Below are positions 27,686 to 35,798 of a stretch of DNA of 64,000 nt, in pieces. The DNA is from Myxosarcina sp. GA_180221_E-2-1-MAG-40_15 (GTDB taxonomy: Bacteria; Cyanobacteriota; Cyanobacteriia; Cyanobacteriales; Xenococcaceae): NCBI GenBank assembly GCA_020692205.1, contig JAIMKV010000015.1:1-64000 (forward strand). Reading direction: 5' to 3'. The notes below the pieces were generated by a model. The model did not search any database and was not told the origin of the DNA. It saw only the letters and a list, made by a program, of their open reading frames with translations. A program made the position numbers and the translations under genes. How positions within the stretch are numbered: the stretch's first letter is position 1; each line of letters begins with the position of its first letter.

Positions 27686-28249
27686 ATGATGAATAAACAA
27701 ATTTTGATAGGAATATTAGCTTTAATACTATCTAGTAATGCGATCGCATTAGCAGAACAACCGTTCAAAGAGCGGTACAGTCAAACAGTCCGAATAAGCC
27801 AGGATACAACCAACCCAAATCAAGTTGAAGCTGAAGTTAGAGAATTTATCAATGATTGGGGTGAAGCTTGGAGTCCAAAGGAAAATGCCCCTAACTTTAC
27901 TAGTGCATCTTTTGCACTTTTTTATCTACAAACTGACGAACTGTTAGCATTTGACTTTACTGATGCTGAATCAAAAACTGTTTTCAAAGGAGTGAAAGAT
28001 CATCACGATACTTGGTCGGCATTTGTCAGGGGCTATGACTATTGGACTTTTACTCCTGTAACTGAAAGTATCCGCGTATACCCTCAATCAGAAGACGCAG
28101 CAGCAGCAACGCTTTATGTCGATAATTACGGCAGAAAACCTGATGGAACAGAATTTAAAGCCCGCGCTCACGCTACTTTATTGCTAGAAAAACGCGATGG
28201 TAACTGGGTCATTGTTCACGAAAATATTTGGGGACCAGTAAACGAATAG
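27686..28249 (+). CDS. SnoaL/NTF2-like protein 3, exported
   Basis: 187 aa. A cleavable signal peptide covers residues ~1-23 (KQILIGILALILSSNAIALAEQ). The mature domain repeats the family pattern: VREFINDWGEAWSPKENAP, then TWSAFVRGYDYWTF and GTEFKARAHATLLLEKRDGNWVIVHENIWGP. It is a paralogue of protein 2 sent to the periplasm or lumen, so the row contains cytoplasmic and exported versions. A 22-nt gap to the VOC gene supports an operon. Confidence 0.83.
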   Translation: MMNKQILIGILALILSSNAIALAEQPFKERYSQTVRISQDTTNPNQVEAEVREFINDWGEAWSPKENAPNFTSASFALFYLQTDELLAFDFTDAESKTVFKGVKDHHDTWSAFVRGYDYWTFTPVTESIRVYPQSEDAAAATLYVDNYGRKPDGTEFKARAHATLLLEKRDGNWVIVHENIWGPVNE

Positions 28250-28271
28250 GAGCAAAATAAGAAAAAACATC

Positions 28272-28727
28272 ATGTCAAATTTCAACACAGATAAAACAGG
28301 ACTTAATTCAATGCGAATAGACCACGTAATGATTAGTGTTCCCAACTATCACGAGACGCTTGAATGGTATCAAGAAAAATTTGATGCAACTATAGAACAA
28401 GAATGGACTGTAGCTGAATTACCCGATTTACAGTTAGCCTATCTTAATGTTCATGGCTTTCGGATTGAAGTGGTGGGAACTACTCAAGCACGTGCGGGAA
28501 TGCCAAATATGTCAGATTTTGGAGAAGCATTACGAACAACTGGTGTGGGACATTTTTGCTTTCGAGTAGACAGTGTTGATGATGCAATTTCCGAACTAAA
28601 TCGACGAGGCGTACCAACATTTATTGAAGCTGCTGATTATCCGAACATTGGTGTAAGAGTAGGCTTTATCAAAGACAATAATGGCAACATAATCGAAATC
28701 TCAGGTTCGATGAACTCTGCAAAATAA
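28272..28727 (+). CDS. VOC (glyoxalase/dioxygenase fold) protein
   Basis: 151 aa, one vicinal-oxygen-chelate domain of two beta-alpha-beta modules. First module: MRIDHVMISVPNYHETLEWYQEKF with His18 as the likely metal ligand. Second: GVGHFCFRVDSVDDAISELNRRG with another His, ending DNNGNIIEIS with Glu as the third ligand. It could be a lyase, isomerase or dioxygenase on a small organic molecule. It lies 22 nt downstream of SnoaL protein 3. Confidence 0.88.
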   Translation: MSNFNTDKTGLNSMRIDHVMISVPNYHETLEWYQEKFDATIEQEWTVAELPDLQLAYLNVHGFRIEVVGTTQARAGMPNMSDFGEALRTTGVGHFCFRVDSVDDAISELNRRGVPTFIEAADYPNIGVRVGFIKDNNGNIIEISGSMNSAK

Positions 28728-28764
28728 CAACATATCAACAAAGTAATTTACGCTGGAAAAAAAC

Positions 28765-28956
28765 ATGAATAACAATATTATTTCGTCATCTGATCCTTCT
28801 ATTTCTGCCACTTTTAAGTTAGGTGGAAATATACAAGTTAATCGTCTTGGTTACGGTGCAATGAGACTGACAGGACAACCAGGTAACTTTGGTGCTTATG
28901 CCGATTGGGAAGCAGGAAAACAGCTTTTACGTCGTGCTGTAGAATTGGATGGCTAA
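28765..28956 (+). pseudogene. truncated aldo/keto reductase, N-terminus only
   Basis: 63 codons match the start of aldo/keto reductases (QVNRLGYGAMRLTGQPGNFG and QLLRRAVELDG), then a stop occurs where intact enzymes continue into the catalytic Asp-Tyr region (usually NFIDTADSYG). About 250 residues are missing and the following ~200 bp hold no continuation in any frame. It is the 3' end of the SnoaL/VOC row, so the operon has lost its last enzyme. Confidence 0.85.
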
Positions 28957-29158
28957 AGTTTATTACTCAACTCAAGCATTTCAAAATTATCTAAGTAGCT
29001 CGGTAGAATTAAATAAAAAATAAAAACGTTTTATTTCTCCCTCTGTTTTATAAGTTTGAGCAGGAAAAAAAGAACAAGTGATCTCTCTATTCCAAGGTTC
29101 TCAATATCAATTAGGCGATCGCCTAAATTTTGGAACTCGTAACTAATTAATCAGATCT

Positions 29159-29980
29159 TCATCTAGCAGATATTTTGTCTTCAGTAGATTGGCGATAGGT
29201 GTCAAGAATGGTCAAAAATTTGTCAAAATCGAAACTCCTCGGGTCAATTTTTTGACCAGAACGGTCGACATTTTTATGGGTAGTAATCCGATTATTTGGT
29301 ATGTCGCTTAAAGCTAACAACCAAGCTAAAGACTTATATTGACTTTCTGTATATCCGCTATGGTCGTCCTGGTTACTTGTTCCACGCCCGTCTGGTGGTG
29401 TCTCTAAAGATATATGGTAAGCAAAGTTATTGACTGATGGCGGTAAATTAGGATTAGTCTGGACTGTTTCAATACCGCTAGTACTTTCAAATACTGAATT
29501 ACCTGCCCCAAAAGCCCGTTTATCGGCAGGAAGGAGATAGATAATCGTCCCATCCAGGGAAATTAAAGCATGATAACTAACTTGTTTGTTGTCATCGTCA
29601 TGAGGTGTTTTAAACGTATTAATTGCACTCATAGCGGAGTCAACGGTTTCATGTAAGACAACAATCGGTAAATTATTCAAAGCGTTACCATCAACGTCTG
29701 TACTGTAGCGAGCGCCGTAGTTACTAGGGTGGATAGTTGTGGTCGTATATCTAGGTTTATATTGTTCAAAGGCAAGCGTAGTCTGATATGCAGGTAGCTC
29801 TGCTGGAGATGACTTGATTTTTGATATTGGTGGCAACTCAACTTTCTTCTCGATTGATGGATTTGGTTGAGCTATTGGCGGAGTTTGAAGGTTATTTCGA
29901 TAATTAATCCCAACAATAATACAGGCGATCGCCGTAACCAAAATAATCAGAAATTTACTGTAAAAAGAACTGTTTGACAT
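29159..29980 (-). CDS. N-acetylmuramoyl-L-alanine amidase (Amidase_2/AmpD-like)
   Basis: 273 aa. An N-terminal membrane anchor (FLIILVTAIACIIVGINY) and a Pro-rich linker put the enzyme outside the membrane. The amidase domain covers residues ~105-265. Zinc ligands are visible as His in IVVLHETVDS, His in RITTHKNVDRSG and Asp in QKIDPRSFDF, the AmpD-like H-H-D set. It cuts the amide between muramic acid and the stem peptide. I use ATG 29980 (MSNSSF). It stands alone downstream of the M1 peptidase. Confidence 0.9.
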   Translation of the reverse strand: MSNSSFYSKFLIILVTAIACIIVGINYRNNLQTPPIAQPNPSIEKKVELPPISKIKSSPAELPAYQTTLAFEQYKPRYTTTTIHPSNYGARYSTDVDGNALNNLPIVVLHETVDSAMSAINTFKTPHDDDNKQVSYHALISLDGTIIYLLPADKRAFGAGNSVFESTSGIETVQTNPNLPPSVNNFAYHISLETPPDGRGTSNQDDHSGYTESQYKSLAWLLALSDIPNNRITTHKNVDRSGQKIDPRSFDFDKFLTILDTYRQSTEDKISAR

Positions 29981-30220
29981 AGTTTTAATAATTAGCAATA
30001 TTATAATTATTGCTAATACATTTAGAAAGAAGAAATATAGGACAAAAAATGGTAGATTTAGTCATAATCAGCACTTATTTTTCCTGATAATAACCTCATC
30101 AGCAATTACTACCCATAGGTTCATTTGCCTACGCTTTAAAACTCTAGTTTGCTCAAGCGTTAACAGATTCCTGGAGATTTTTGCCTATTGGGAAGTATTA
30201 ATTCAAAGAAATTTCACTTG

Positions 30221-30255
30221 CTCTTGAGTAACGCAACTATGCCGTTACTCAAGAG
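30221..30255. terminator. perfect 13-bp inverted repeat behind the M1 peptidase
   Basis: CTCTTGAGTAACG and CGTTACTCAAGAG pair perfectly over 13 bp with a 9-nt loop. The hairpin lies 60 nt beyond the peptidase stop codon and ~240 nt upstream of the amidase. A terminator is the simplest reading, but there is no good T run, so an operator is possible. The rest of the spacer (29981-30314) shows nothing else. Confidence 0.5.
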
Positions 30256-30314
30256 TCGCTCACTATAAAGCGATCGCAACCGCTACGAGATAATCTCAGA
30301 CTTCAAACTTAGTA

Positions 30315-32924
30315 TTAACTATCAGCTTGTGCTTCCAACTTAGCTAAACGACTAGTAAGATCTTGATTAGTCTGTTTGAGTCGATTAATTTCCTGACGCA
30401 ATTCGGTAACAGCTTTGTCTGTGCCGAGGTTTTTCTGCACCTTAGTTACTGCTTCTTCGGCACGACGACGGACTCTACCATCAGGAGTTTGCTCTGCCAG
30501 TTCATTAAGAATATTAATTGCCTGGCTAGTCTGCATCTGTTCCAAAGCACCGACAACCGCCACCTGAGTTAAGAAAAAAGACTCTCGGGCGATCGCTTCT
30601 AACTGTTCTAAGATTTCAGCTAATTTCTCAGGTGTTTGACCAGTAGATATTGTACCCAAACAGCGGATGGATGTCAGTCTCAAAGCTTGAGGAATACCTG
30701 GCTTGGTGTAGGTCATAATTAGATCTACAGCTTCAGGAGAAGTTGTTATTTTACTTAATCCAGCGATCGCACCACCGCGAACAACTTCATTCCAACCAGC
30801 CCGTTGTTCTAAGATAGTTTTGAGTAAGGCGATCGCCTCAGGTTGCTTGTCCTTAAGATTGCCCGATACCATTGCGCCCAAACTACGGGCAGCAGCAGCT
30901 TCGGTATAATAGCTCAGATCGCCCTGTTGAAGACAAAGCGCGATCGTGTCATAGCTAGCAGCAGTTTTAAAGTTACTCAACGCATCTATAACTGCCCGTC
31001 TCACTCTGGCATCTTTGTCTTTTAAGCCAACTGCTAAAGCTTCCATGGCTTGGTTTAGTCTAATATTGCCCAGTTTTTTAGCGACTTCAATCCGTACTCC
31101 CCAAAAAGGATCTTCAGTTAAAGATTGAGCCAGGGCTTTGATTACTTCTAATCCTCCTTTTTTGGCTAATGCCCCAGCAGCATAGATCCGCGAGATCGGA
31201 TCGGGGTCGTGTTTCAACTGTTTTTTCAGTTCGGCAACAGGATATTGCAGAGTAACCGTTTTGAGAAAATTGTTATCCACATCAAAGCTAATAAAATCAG
31301 GTTTTTGCTCTAGAGGAAAATAAAAGCTTTGTTCTGGTTGATGGATGCGTAGGGTACAGTTTTTAAATTGAGGCTGATCCGAGTCTTGGGCGATATAGCC
31401 AAAAGCCAGAGGAATTTTGAGATCGAATAAATTCTTGCTGTCGCTGTCTTTTTTCGCCTGTTTTTGGATAACGGTTAATTTAGCTAATTTGCTATCGGCT
31501 TCCCAAGAATAGACCACCTTGTAATCAGGATGACCACCACGAAAGACATACTGATCAAACAGAAACATCAGGTTATAACCAGTTGCTTTATCGATCGCCC
31601 GCAATAGATCGACCGTTTCTACAGTATTGTGGGCATTATCCTGCACAAAAGTCTGAATTGCCTTGTTAAACAATTCATCCCCCAAAATGGCTCGAATCAT
31701 GTGATAGACACAAGCACCCTTTTCATAAAGATGGCGATCGTAAAGCTCGATCGCTTCTCGATAGATATTAGTCACTATCGGACGACGATAACGCGAACTA
31801 TCTTCAGTAATATAGGTGCGGGCTTCATTTAACAAATAATAAGCTGCATCATCCTTACCATACTCTGCTTCTGTCCAGAAGACTTCAGCATAGGAAGCCA
31901 TACCCTCTTTGATCCAGGCGTGTGACCAGTGCTTGATTACTACCAAATCCCCAAACCATTGATGGGCTAATTCGTGCAGCACTAAACTTTCAGTGCGCAT
32001 ATTATCTGTTGCGGCTCGTTCATCTAGCAAACAACGATCCGTTAACAGGGTAGTAGAAGTATTTTCCATCCCGCCAAAGATAAAATCATCAACACACACC
32101 TGAGCATATTTGGGATAAGGATAGTCATAACCATATTTTTGGGATAAAAACTCAACCATGCGAGGAGTCTTACCCATACTGCGCTTGGCGTCGGCTTCTC
32201 TTCCTTTTTCGACGTAGTAGGTAATTGGTTTATCTTGCCATTGATCAATAATTTCAGCAAAATCCCCTACGGCTAAAGTCATGAGATAAGTAGGATGTAC
32301 TTGCTGTTGCAACCAATGATAAATTACACTATCTTCTGCTTTCTCGGTATTGATTAACTCCCCGTTAGAAATTGCCTTAAATCCTGCTGGTACCTGCACT
32401 CGTATTTCTGAAGTAGCTAATTGACCAGGATAATCAAAACAGGGAAACCAAAAGCGAGAATCTTCATCTTCGCCCTGTGTCCAAACCTGAGTCGGTTTAT
32501 CAGGATAGTCTGCTGTAGGCTGAATAAAATAGAGTCCTCGTTGGGGATGGTCTACCGAATAAGCAATCTCTACTTTAATCGCTGCGCTAGTGCTGGGCTG
32601 CTGTAGATGAATCGCAATCTGTTCGCCATCATAGTCAAAACCCTGAGCAATTCCGTCAATTAATACTGACTCAATCGATAAATCTACTGCATCCATGGTT
32701 AACTGTTCAATACCAGAACGCACCGGGATAATCGTAGTGGTACAAGTCCCTTGGAAACGTTGATTCGGGATATCTAAAATTAAATTGAGAAAAATATGAT
32801 CTACTTGTCCAGGGCGATCTGGGTTGTAATGTGGTTTTGCCCCTGGAAGTTCAAAAGATTGGCGATCGCGAAGCGTATCCGTAGGATTATCGCTTTTATC
32901 GGCATCGAAATAGAAATGAGACAT
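30315..32924 (-). CDS. M1 family aminopeptidase with C-terminal HEAT-like repeats
   Basis: 869-aa zinc metallopeptidase. The exopeptidase motif is GGMENTST (variant of GAMEN). The zinc site is HELAHQWFGDLV around residue 315, followed by the third ligand Glu in WIKEGMASYAE. From ~530 onward come HEAT-like helical repeats (ISRIYAAGALAKKGGLEVI, DPFWGVRIEVAKKLGNI, DARVRRAVIDALSNF), and the last ~35 residues are a coiled coil (KAVTELRQEINRLKQTNQ). It removes N-terminal residues from peptides in the cytoplasm. The HEAT part replaces the usual ERAP1-like C-domain. Confidence 0.93.
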   Translation of the reverse strand: MSHFYFDADKSDNPTDTLRDRQSFELPGAKPHYNPDRPGQVDHIFLNLILDIPNQRFQGTCTTTIIPVRSGIEQLTMDAVDLSIESVLIDGIAQGFDYDGEQIAIHLQQPSTSAAIKVEIAYSVDHPQRGLYFIQPTADYPDKPTQVWTQGEDEDSRFWFPCFDYPGQLATSEIRVQVPAGFKAISNGELINTEKAEDSVIYHWLQQQVHPTYLMTLAVGDFAEIIDQWQDKPITYYVEKGREADAKRSMGKTPRMVEFLSQKYGYDYPYPKYAQVCVDDFIFGGMENTSTTLLTDRCLLDERAATDNMRTESLVLHELAHQWFGDLVVIKHWSHAWIKEGMASYAEVFWTEAEYGKDDAAYYLLNEARTYITEDSSRYRRPIVTNIYREAIELYDRHLYEKGACVYHMIRAILGDELFNKAIQTFVQDNAHNTVETVDLLRAIDKATGYNLMFLFDQYVFRGGHPDYKVVYSWEADSKLAKLTVIQKQAKKDSDSKNLFDLKIPLAFGYIAQDSDQPQFKNCTLRIHQPEQSFYFPLEQKPDFISFDVDNNFLKTVTLQYPVAELKKQLKHDPDPISRIYAAGALAKKGGLEVIKALAQSLTEDPFWGVRIEVAKKLGNIRLNQAMEALAVGLKDKDARVRRAVIDALSNFKTAASYDTIALCLQQGDLSYYTEAAAARSLGAMVSGNLKDKQPEAIALLKTILEQRAGWNEVVRGGAIAGLSKITTSPEAVDLIMTYTKPGIPQALRLTSIRCLGTISTGQTPEKLAEILEQLEAIARESFFLTQVAVVGALEQMQTSQAINILNELAEQTPDGRVRRRAEEAVTKVQKNLGTDKAVTELRQEINRLKQTNQDLTSRLAKLEAQADS

Positions 32925-33282
32925 GGATTAATTAAATAATTGCAGTATACCGTTATAGATTAGGGTATCTAATTCAGCAAAATTTGACTTTAAACAAAAT
33001 AGATGACAGTAGTCTTCGTTTAACTATTCAAACATCAAGGGCAGAAGTAATACCGTTTTTTCTTCTCGTAAAACCCGTGATGGTTCATCTCACAGAGATC
33101 GCGACGACCAATTTTTACATAATTATCAAACCCAAAGTGGCCACTTAATTGTTCAAGTTATTTTTACACAACTCCTAAGCCATTAAGAACTAATTACTAA
33201 CCTTCACAATATCCTCAAAATATTTGTTTAGTTTAGAAACAAAGCTTCAAAACTATCAAATATAGCAACGTGGAGGTTAATT
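32925..33282. other. spacer with promoters of pepN-like gene and hsp20
   Basis: 358 bp between divergent genes. Immediately before hsp20 there is a strong ribosome binding site (GTGGAGG, 7 nt from the ATG). I find no CIRCE element (TTAGCACTC-N9-GAGTGCTAA), so HrcA control is not supported here. Confidence 0.5.
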
Positions 33283-33768
33283 ATGACACTCAGCAAATGG
33301 CAACCATTCAAAGAACTAAGCACCATGAGAAGACAAATGGATCGCTTGTTTGAAGATATGCTTTCTATGGGTAACAATGACTGGATGGGATCACATAATC
33401 TGGGACGAATGTGGACTCCTGCCGTAGAAATCAAAGAACAAGAAAAAGAACTGATTCTGAAAGCCGAAATTCCAGGTATTGATGTCAAAGATTTAGAAGT
33501 AGAAGTAGGCGAAGATCGGGTAACTATTTCAGGGGAACACCAAGAAGAAAAAAGTACCGAAGATCAAGCTAAAAACTACTTCCACTCCGAATTTCACTAT
33601 GGTAAGTTTCAAAGGGTTATTCCCCTACCTGTAGCAATCAAAACCGATGATATTAAGTCCGATTTCCATAAAGGTGTTTTGACTCTTACTTTACCCAAAG
33701 TAGAAGATGCACCAAAAAAAACTGTCAAAATTAACTTGGAAGATAGTTCACAATCAGTAGGGGTTTGA
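33283..33768 (+). CDS. small heat-shock protein, Hsp20 family (copy 1)
   Basis: 161-aa ATP-independent chaperone that holds unfolding proteins. N-terminal arm WQPFKELSTMRRQMDRLFEDML, alpha-crystallin domain from ~47 (MWTPAVEIKEQEKELILKAEIPGI) to ~140, with the A-X-X-X-G-V-L-type motif as HKGVLTLTLPK and the C-terminal tail. Starts a plus-strand block hsp20, PRC-barrel, hsp20, clpB. About 45% similar by eye to copy 2. Confidence 0.95.
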   Translation: MTLSKWQPFKELSTMRRQMDRLFEDMLSMGNNDWMGSHNLGRMWTPAVEIKEQEKELILKAEIPGIDVKDLEVEVGEDRVTISGEHQEEKSTEDQAKNYFHSEFHYGKFQRVIPLPVAIKTDDIKSDFHKGVLTLTLPKVEDAPKKTVKINLEDSSQSVGV

Positions 33769-34123
33769 CTTTTTGCTTTTTGAGCGGGCTAATGCCAAGG
33801 TGAAGAACCCCTAATGTAGCTGATTCGATGAAGTATTGATCAGGAGGATTTCGACCCGTAAATACTTTGAGCAGAAAAGGACTACCTTGGGGAATTGCGG
33901 GAACTTTTCACGAAGTCGGAGTCAGCCCCGTCGTTCCAAAGCGGTGTACCGCTGACTTAATGGTTGCATTCCAAGCACATCACAATATTTTGATGAACTC
34001 ACTGCCTAATATCGGCATTTGTACTTAGGATTATACGCTGTTTGTTAAAAGCGATCGCTTCGGGAAAAGAAGAGAACGTTACTCCACAATCACCTAAATT
34101 CTTAATTTACTGGAGGGTAGAAA
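33769..34123. other. spacer with a GC-richer palindromic patch
   Basis: Most of it is unremarkable. Bases ~33895-33960 are GC-richer and contain GGAAC facing GTTCC and the palindrome GCGGTGTACCGC, looking like a degraded small repeat of a type common in cyanobacterial spacers. A strong ribosome binding site (CTGGAGGG) precedes the next gene. Confidence 0.4.
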
Positions 34124-34879
34124 ATGATTAATGTGATTCGTCGCAGCCAACTTATCGGTTTAATGACTATGGATGGTTCTACCGCCACCGAATATGATCG
34201 CATCGAAGAAGTGTGGTTAGATGCAAATGGACATGTGGTTTATTTAGGTGGTAGCCACGGCTATACTCCTTTAGAACAAATATCGGTAATTGGCCCGGAT
34301 GCAGTGTTAACCTACAGTGGTAGCTTTTTCGAGTCTCCCAGTAATTTGCTACACCTTAAACGAATGCGAGTTAGTTCGCCCATGTCAGATACTATTGGAT
34401 GGGTAGAAGATTTTCTCTTTGATTGGGAAACAGGAGATGTTGTTGCTTATATCTTAGGTGGGGACATTGCCGAATCCTATGACGGCAGGGCGGTATTATT
34501 TCCCGATGATATTCAAACTATCGATGCAGAAGCAATCGTAATTAAAGAAGAGGCAAAAAATCGCCTCAAGTCTGAAACAGAAGGACTTAAAGACTTGATC
34601 AGCGAAAAGTCCCAACAGGTAAAGCATCTAGTCCAAAAAATGGTCAACCATCTTCGCGCTTCAATTCAGCCTCAAGATGAACCAGAAGTAGTACACGTTA
34701 AGATTAGAGAGGTCAGCGAAGAACTGGCTGCGACTGGTAATCATGACCGAGATGTCTTAGCTGAAGCTACTGAGTTCCTGCACCATAAGTGGGCAGACTT
34801 GCAGCAAAGCGTCAGTCGTAATAATCAGCGAATGAGATCGGCTTTAGATTCAGCCTGGAGGAAACTAACCCATAAATAA
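34124..34879 (+). CDS. PRC-barrel domain protein
   Basis: 251 aa with two PRC-barrel-like units: ~3-65 (VIRRSQLIGLMTMDGSTATEYDRIEEVWLD) and ~85-150 (MSDTIGWVEDFLFDWETGDVVAYILGG). A long helical C-terminus follows, basic and acidic in alternation (LKDLISEKSQQVKHLVQKM, ATEFLHHKWADLQQSVS). PRC-barrels occur in RimM and photosynthetic reaction-centre H subunits. Its place between two hsp20 genes suggests a role in stress-time protein or membrane maintenance, which is inference. Confidence 0.85.
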   Translation: MINVIRRSQLIGLMTMDGSTATEYDRIEEVWLDANGHVVYLGGSHGYTPLEQISVIGPDAVLTYSGSFFESPSNLLHLKRMRVSSPMSDTIGWVEDFLFDWETGDVVAYILGGDIAESYDGRAVLFPDDIQTIDAEAIVIKEEAKNRLKSETEGLKDLISEKSQQVKHLVQKMVNHLRASIQPQDEPEVVHVKIREVSEELAATGNHDRDVLAEATEFLHHKWADLQQSVSRNNQRMRSALDSAWRKLTHK

Positions 34880-35222
34880 AAGTTTTTGATACTAGTAAAG
34901 CTATTCTTGAGTGTCAATAATGATTCCAGGGTTTTAATAGCAACAAAAAGCGATCGCGCTCTTAAAGTAAAGTTTTGGCTCTCATCCTCACTAAATCCTC
35001 AATTTTTTAAATCATAAGTTAAGTAAAAGAAGCCAATTCCTGCTTGATTAAATAGGGAAATTTCAACCTATAGAGGTCATAAAACCGAACCTTGTTGCGG
35101 GAGGATTTTGGTAAATTCAATAGTGTAGGTAAAAAACTTAAGATACTTACAAACCAGCTTAAACATTATTAATCAACACTCTCTGATTCAATCTCAACAT
35201 CTAAGTTTTGGAGGTACATATT
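34880..35222. other. spacer before second hsp20
   Basis: 343 bp with no coding signal. A strong ribosome binding site (TTGGAGG) precedes hsp20 copy 2, so this gene probably has its own promoter here. No CIRCE element is seen. Confidence 0.45.
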
Positions 35223-35660
35223 ATGTCTTTAATTCGTTGGCAACCTTTCTCAGAAATTGACGCCTTACAAAAAGAAATGAACAGTTTATTTGATAGTTTA
35301 GCCCCAAGTAATAACGACAAATTAAGTTCGGGTTTTATCCCTGCTGCCGAAATGGAAGAAACTCCAGAAGCAATCCAGCTCAAATTAGAAGTTCCAGGCA
35401 TGGATGCTAAAGATATTGATATTCAAGTTGCAGCCGAATCTATTTCTATCAGTGGGGAACGTAAATCAGAAACTAAAACCGAAGCAAAAGGTATAACCAG
35501 AAGCGAATTTCGCTATGGTAGCTTCCGTCGGGTTATTCCTTTACCAGCCCGCGTGCAAAATACTAACGTTAAAGCTGAATACAAAGAAGGAATTCTCAAT
35601 CTAACTCTACCCAAAGCTGAAGAAGAGAAAAATAAGGTAGTCAAGGTCAATATTGGCTAA
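35223..35660 (+). CDS. small heat-shock protein, Hsp20 family (copy 2)
   Basis: 145 aa from ATG 35223 (MSLIRWQPFSEIDALQKEM). The alpha-crystallin domain runs ~38-135 with AIQLKLEVPGMDAKDIDIQV and the closing YKEGILNLTLPKAEEEK. This is the classic cyanobacterial HspA layout, the class that binds thylakoid membranes and feeds clients to DnaK/ClpB. It lies 138 nt before clpB, a natural functional pair. Confidence 0.95.
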   Translation: MSLIRWQPFSEIDALQKEMNSLFDSLAPSNNDKLSSGFIPAAEMEETPEAIQLKLEVPGMDAKDIDIQVAAESISISGERKSETKTEAKGITRSEFRYGSFRRVIPLPARVQNTNVKAEYKEGILNLTLPKAEEEKNKVVKVNIG

Positions 35661-35798
35661 TCTTCTCTCAGGCGATCGCTTTTTTAGTCTAGTCATTCTC
35701 AATTAATTTTTGTAGGTCATAACCGCCCATAAACGGTAAAAAGTAGTTTTAGCGATCGCCTGATTATTTTCCAGCAATTCTCAGCAGGTGAAATAAAT

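Noticed and set aside
28957-29158. Continuation of the aldo/keto reductase by frameshift
   Set aside because: None of the three plus-strand frames has reductase-like sequence after the stop. One frame ends QYQLGDRLNFGTRN, which I cannot assign.
33900-33930. GGAACTT as an ECF-sigma -35 box
   Set aside because: The downstream -10 spacing is poor and the bases belong to a palindromic patch, so promoter use is not supported.
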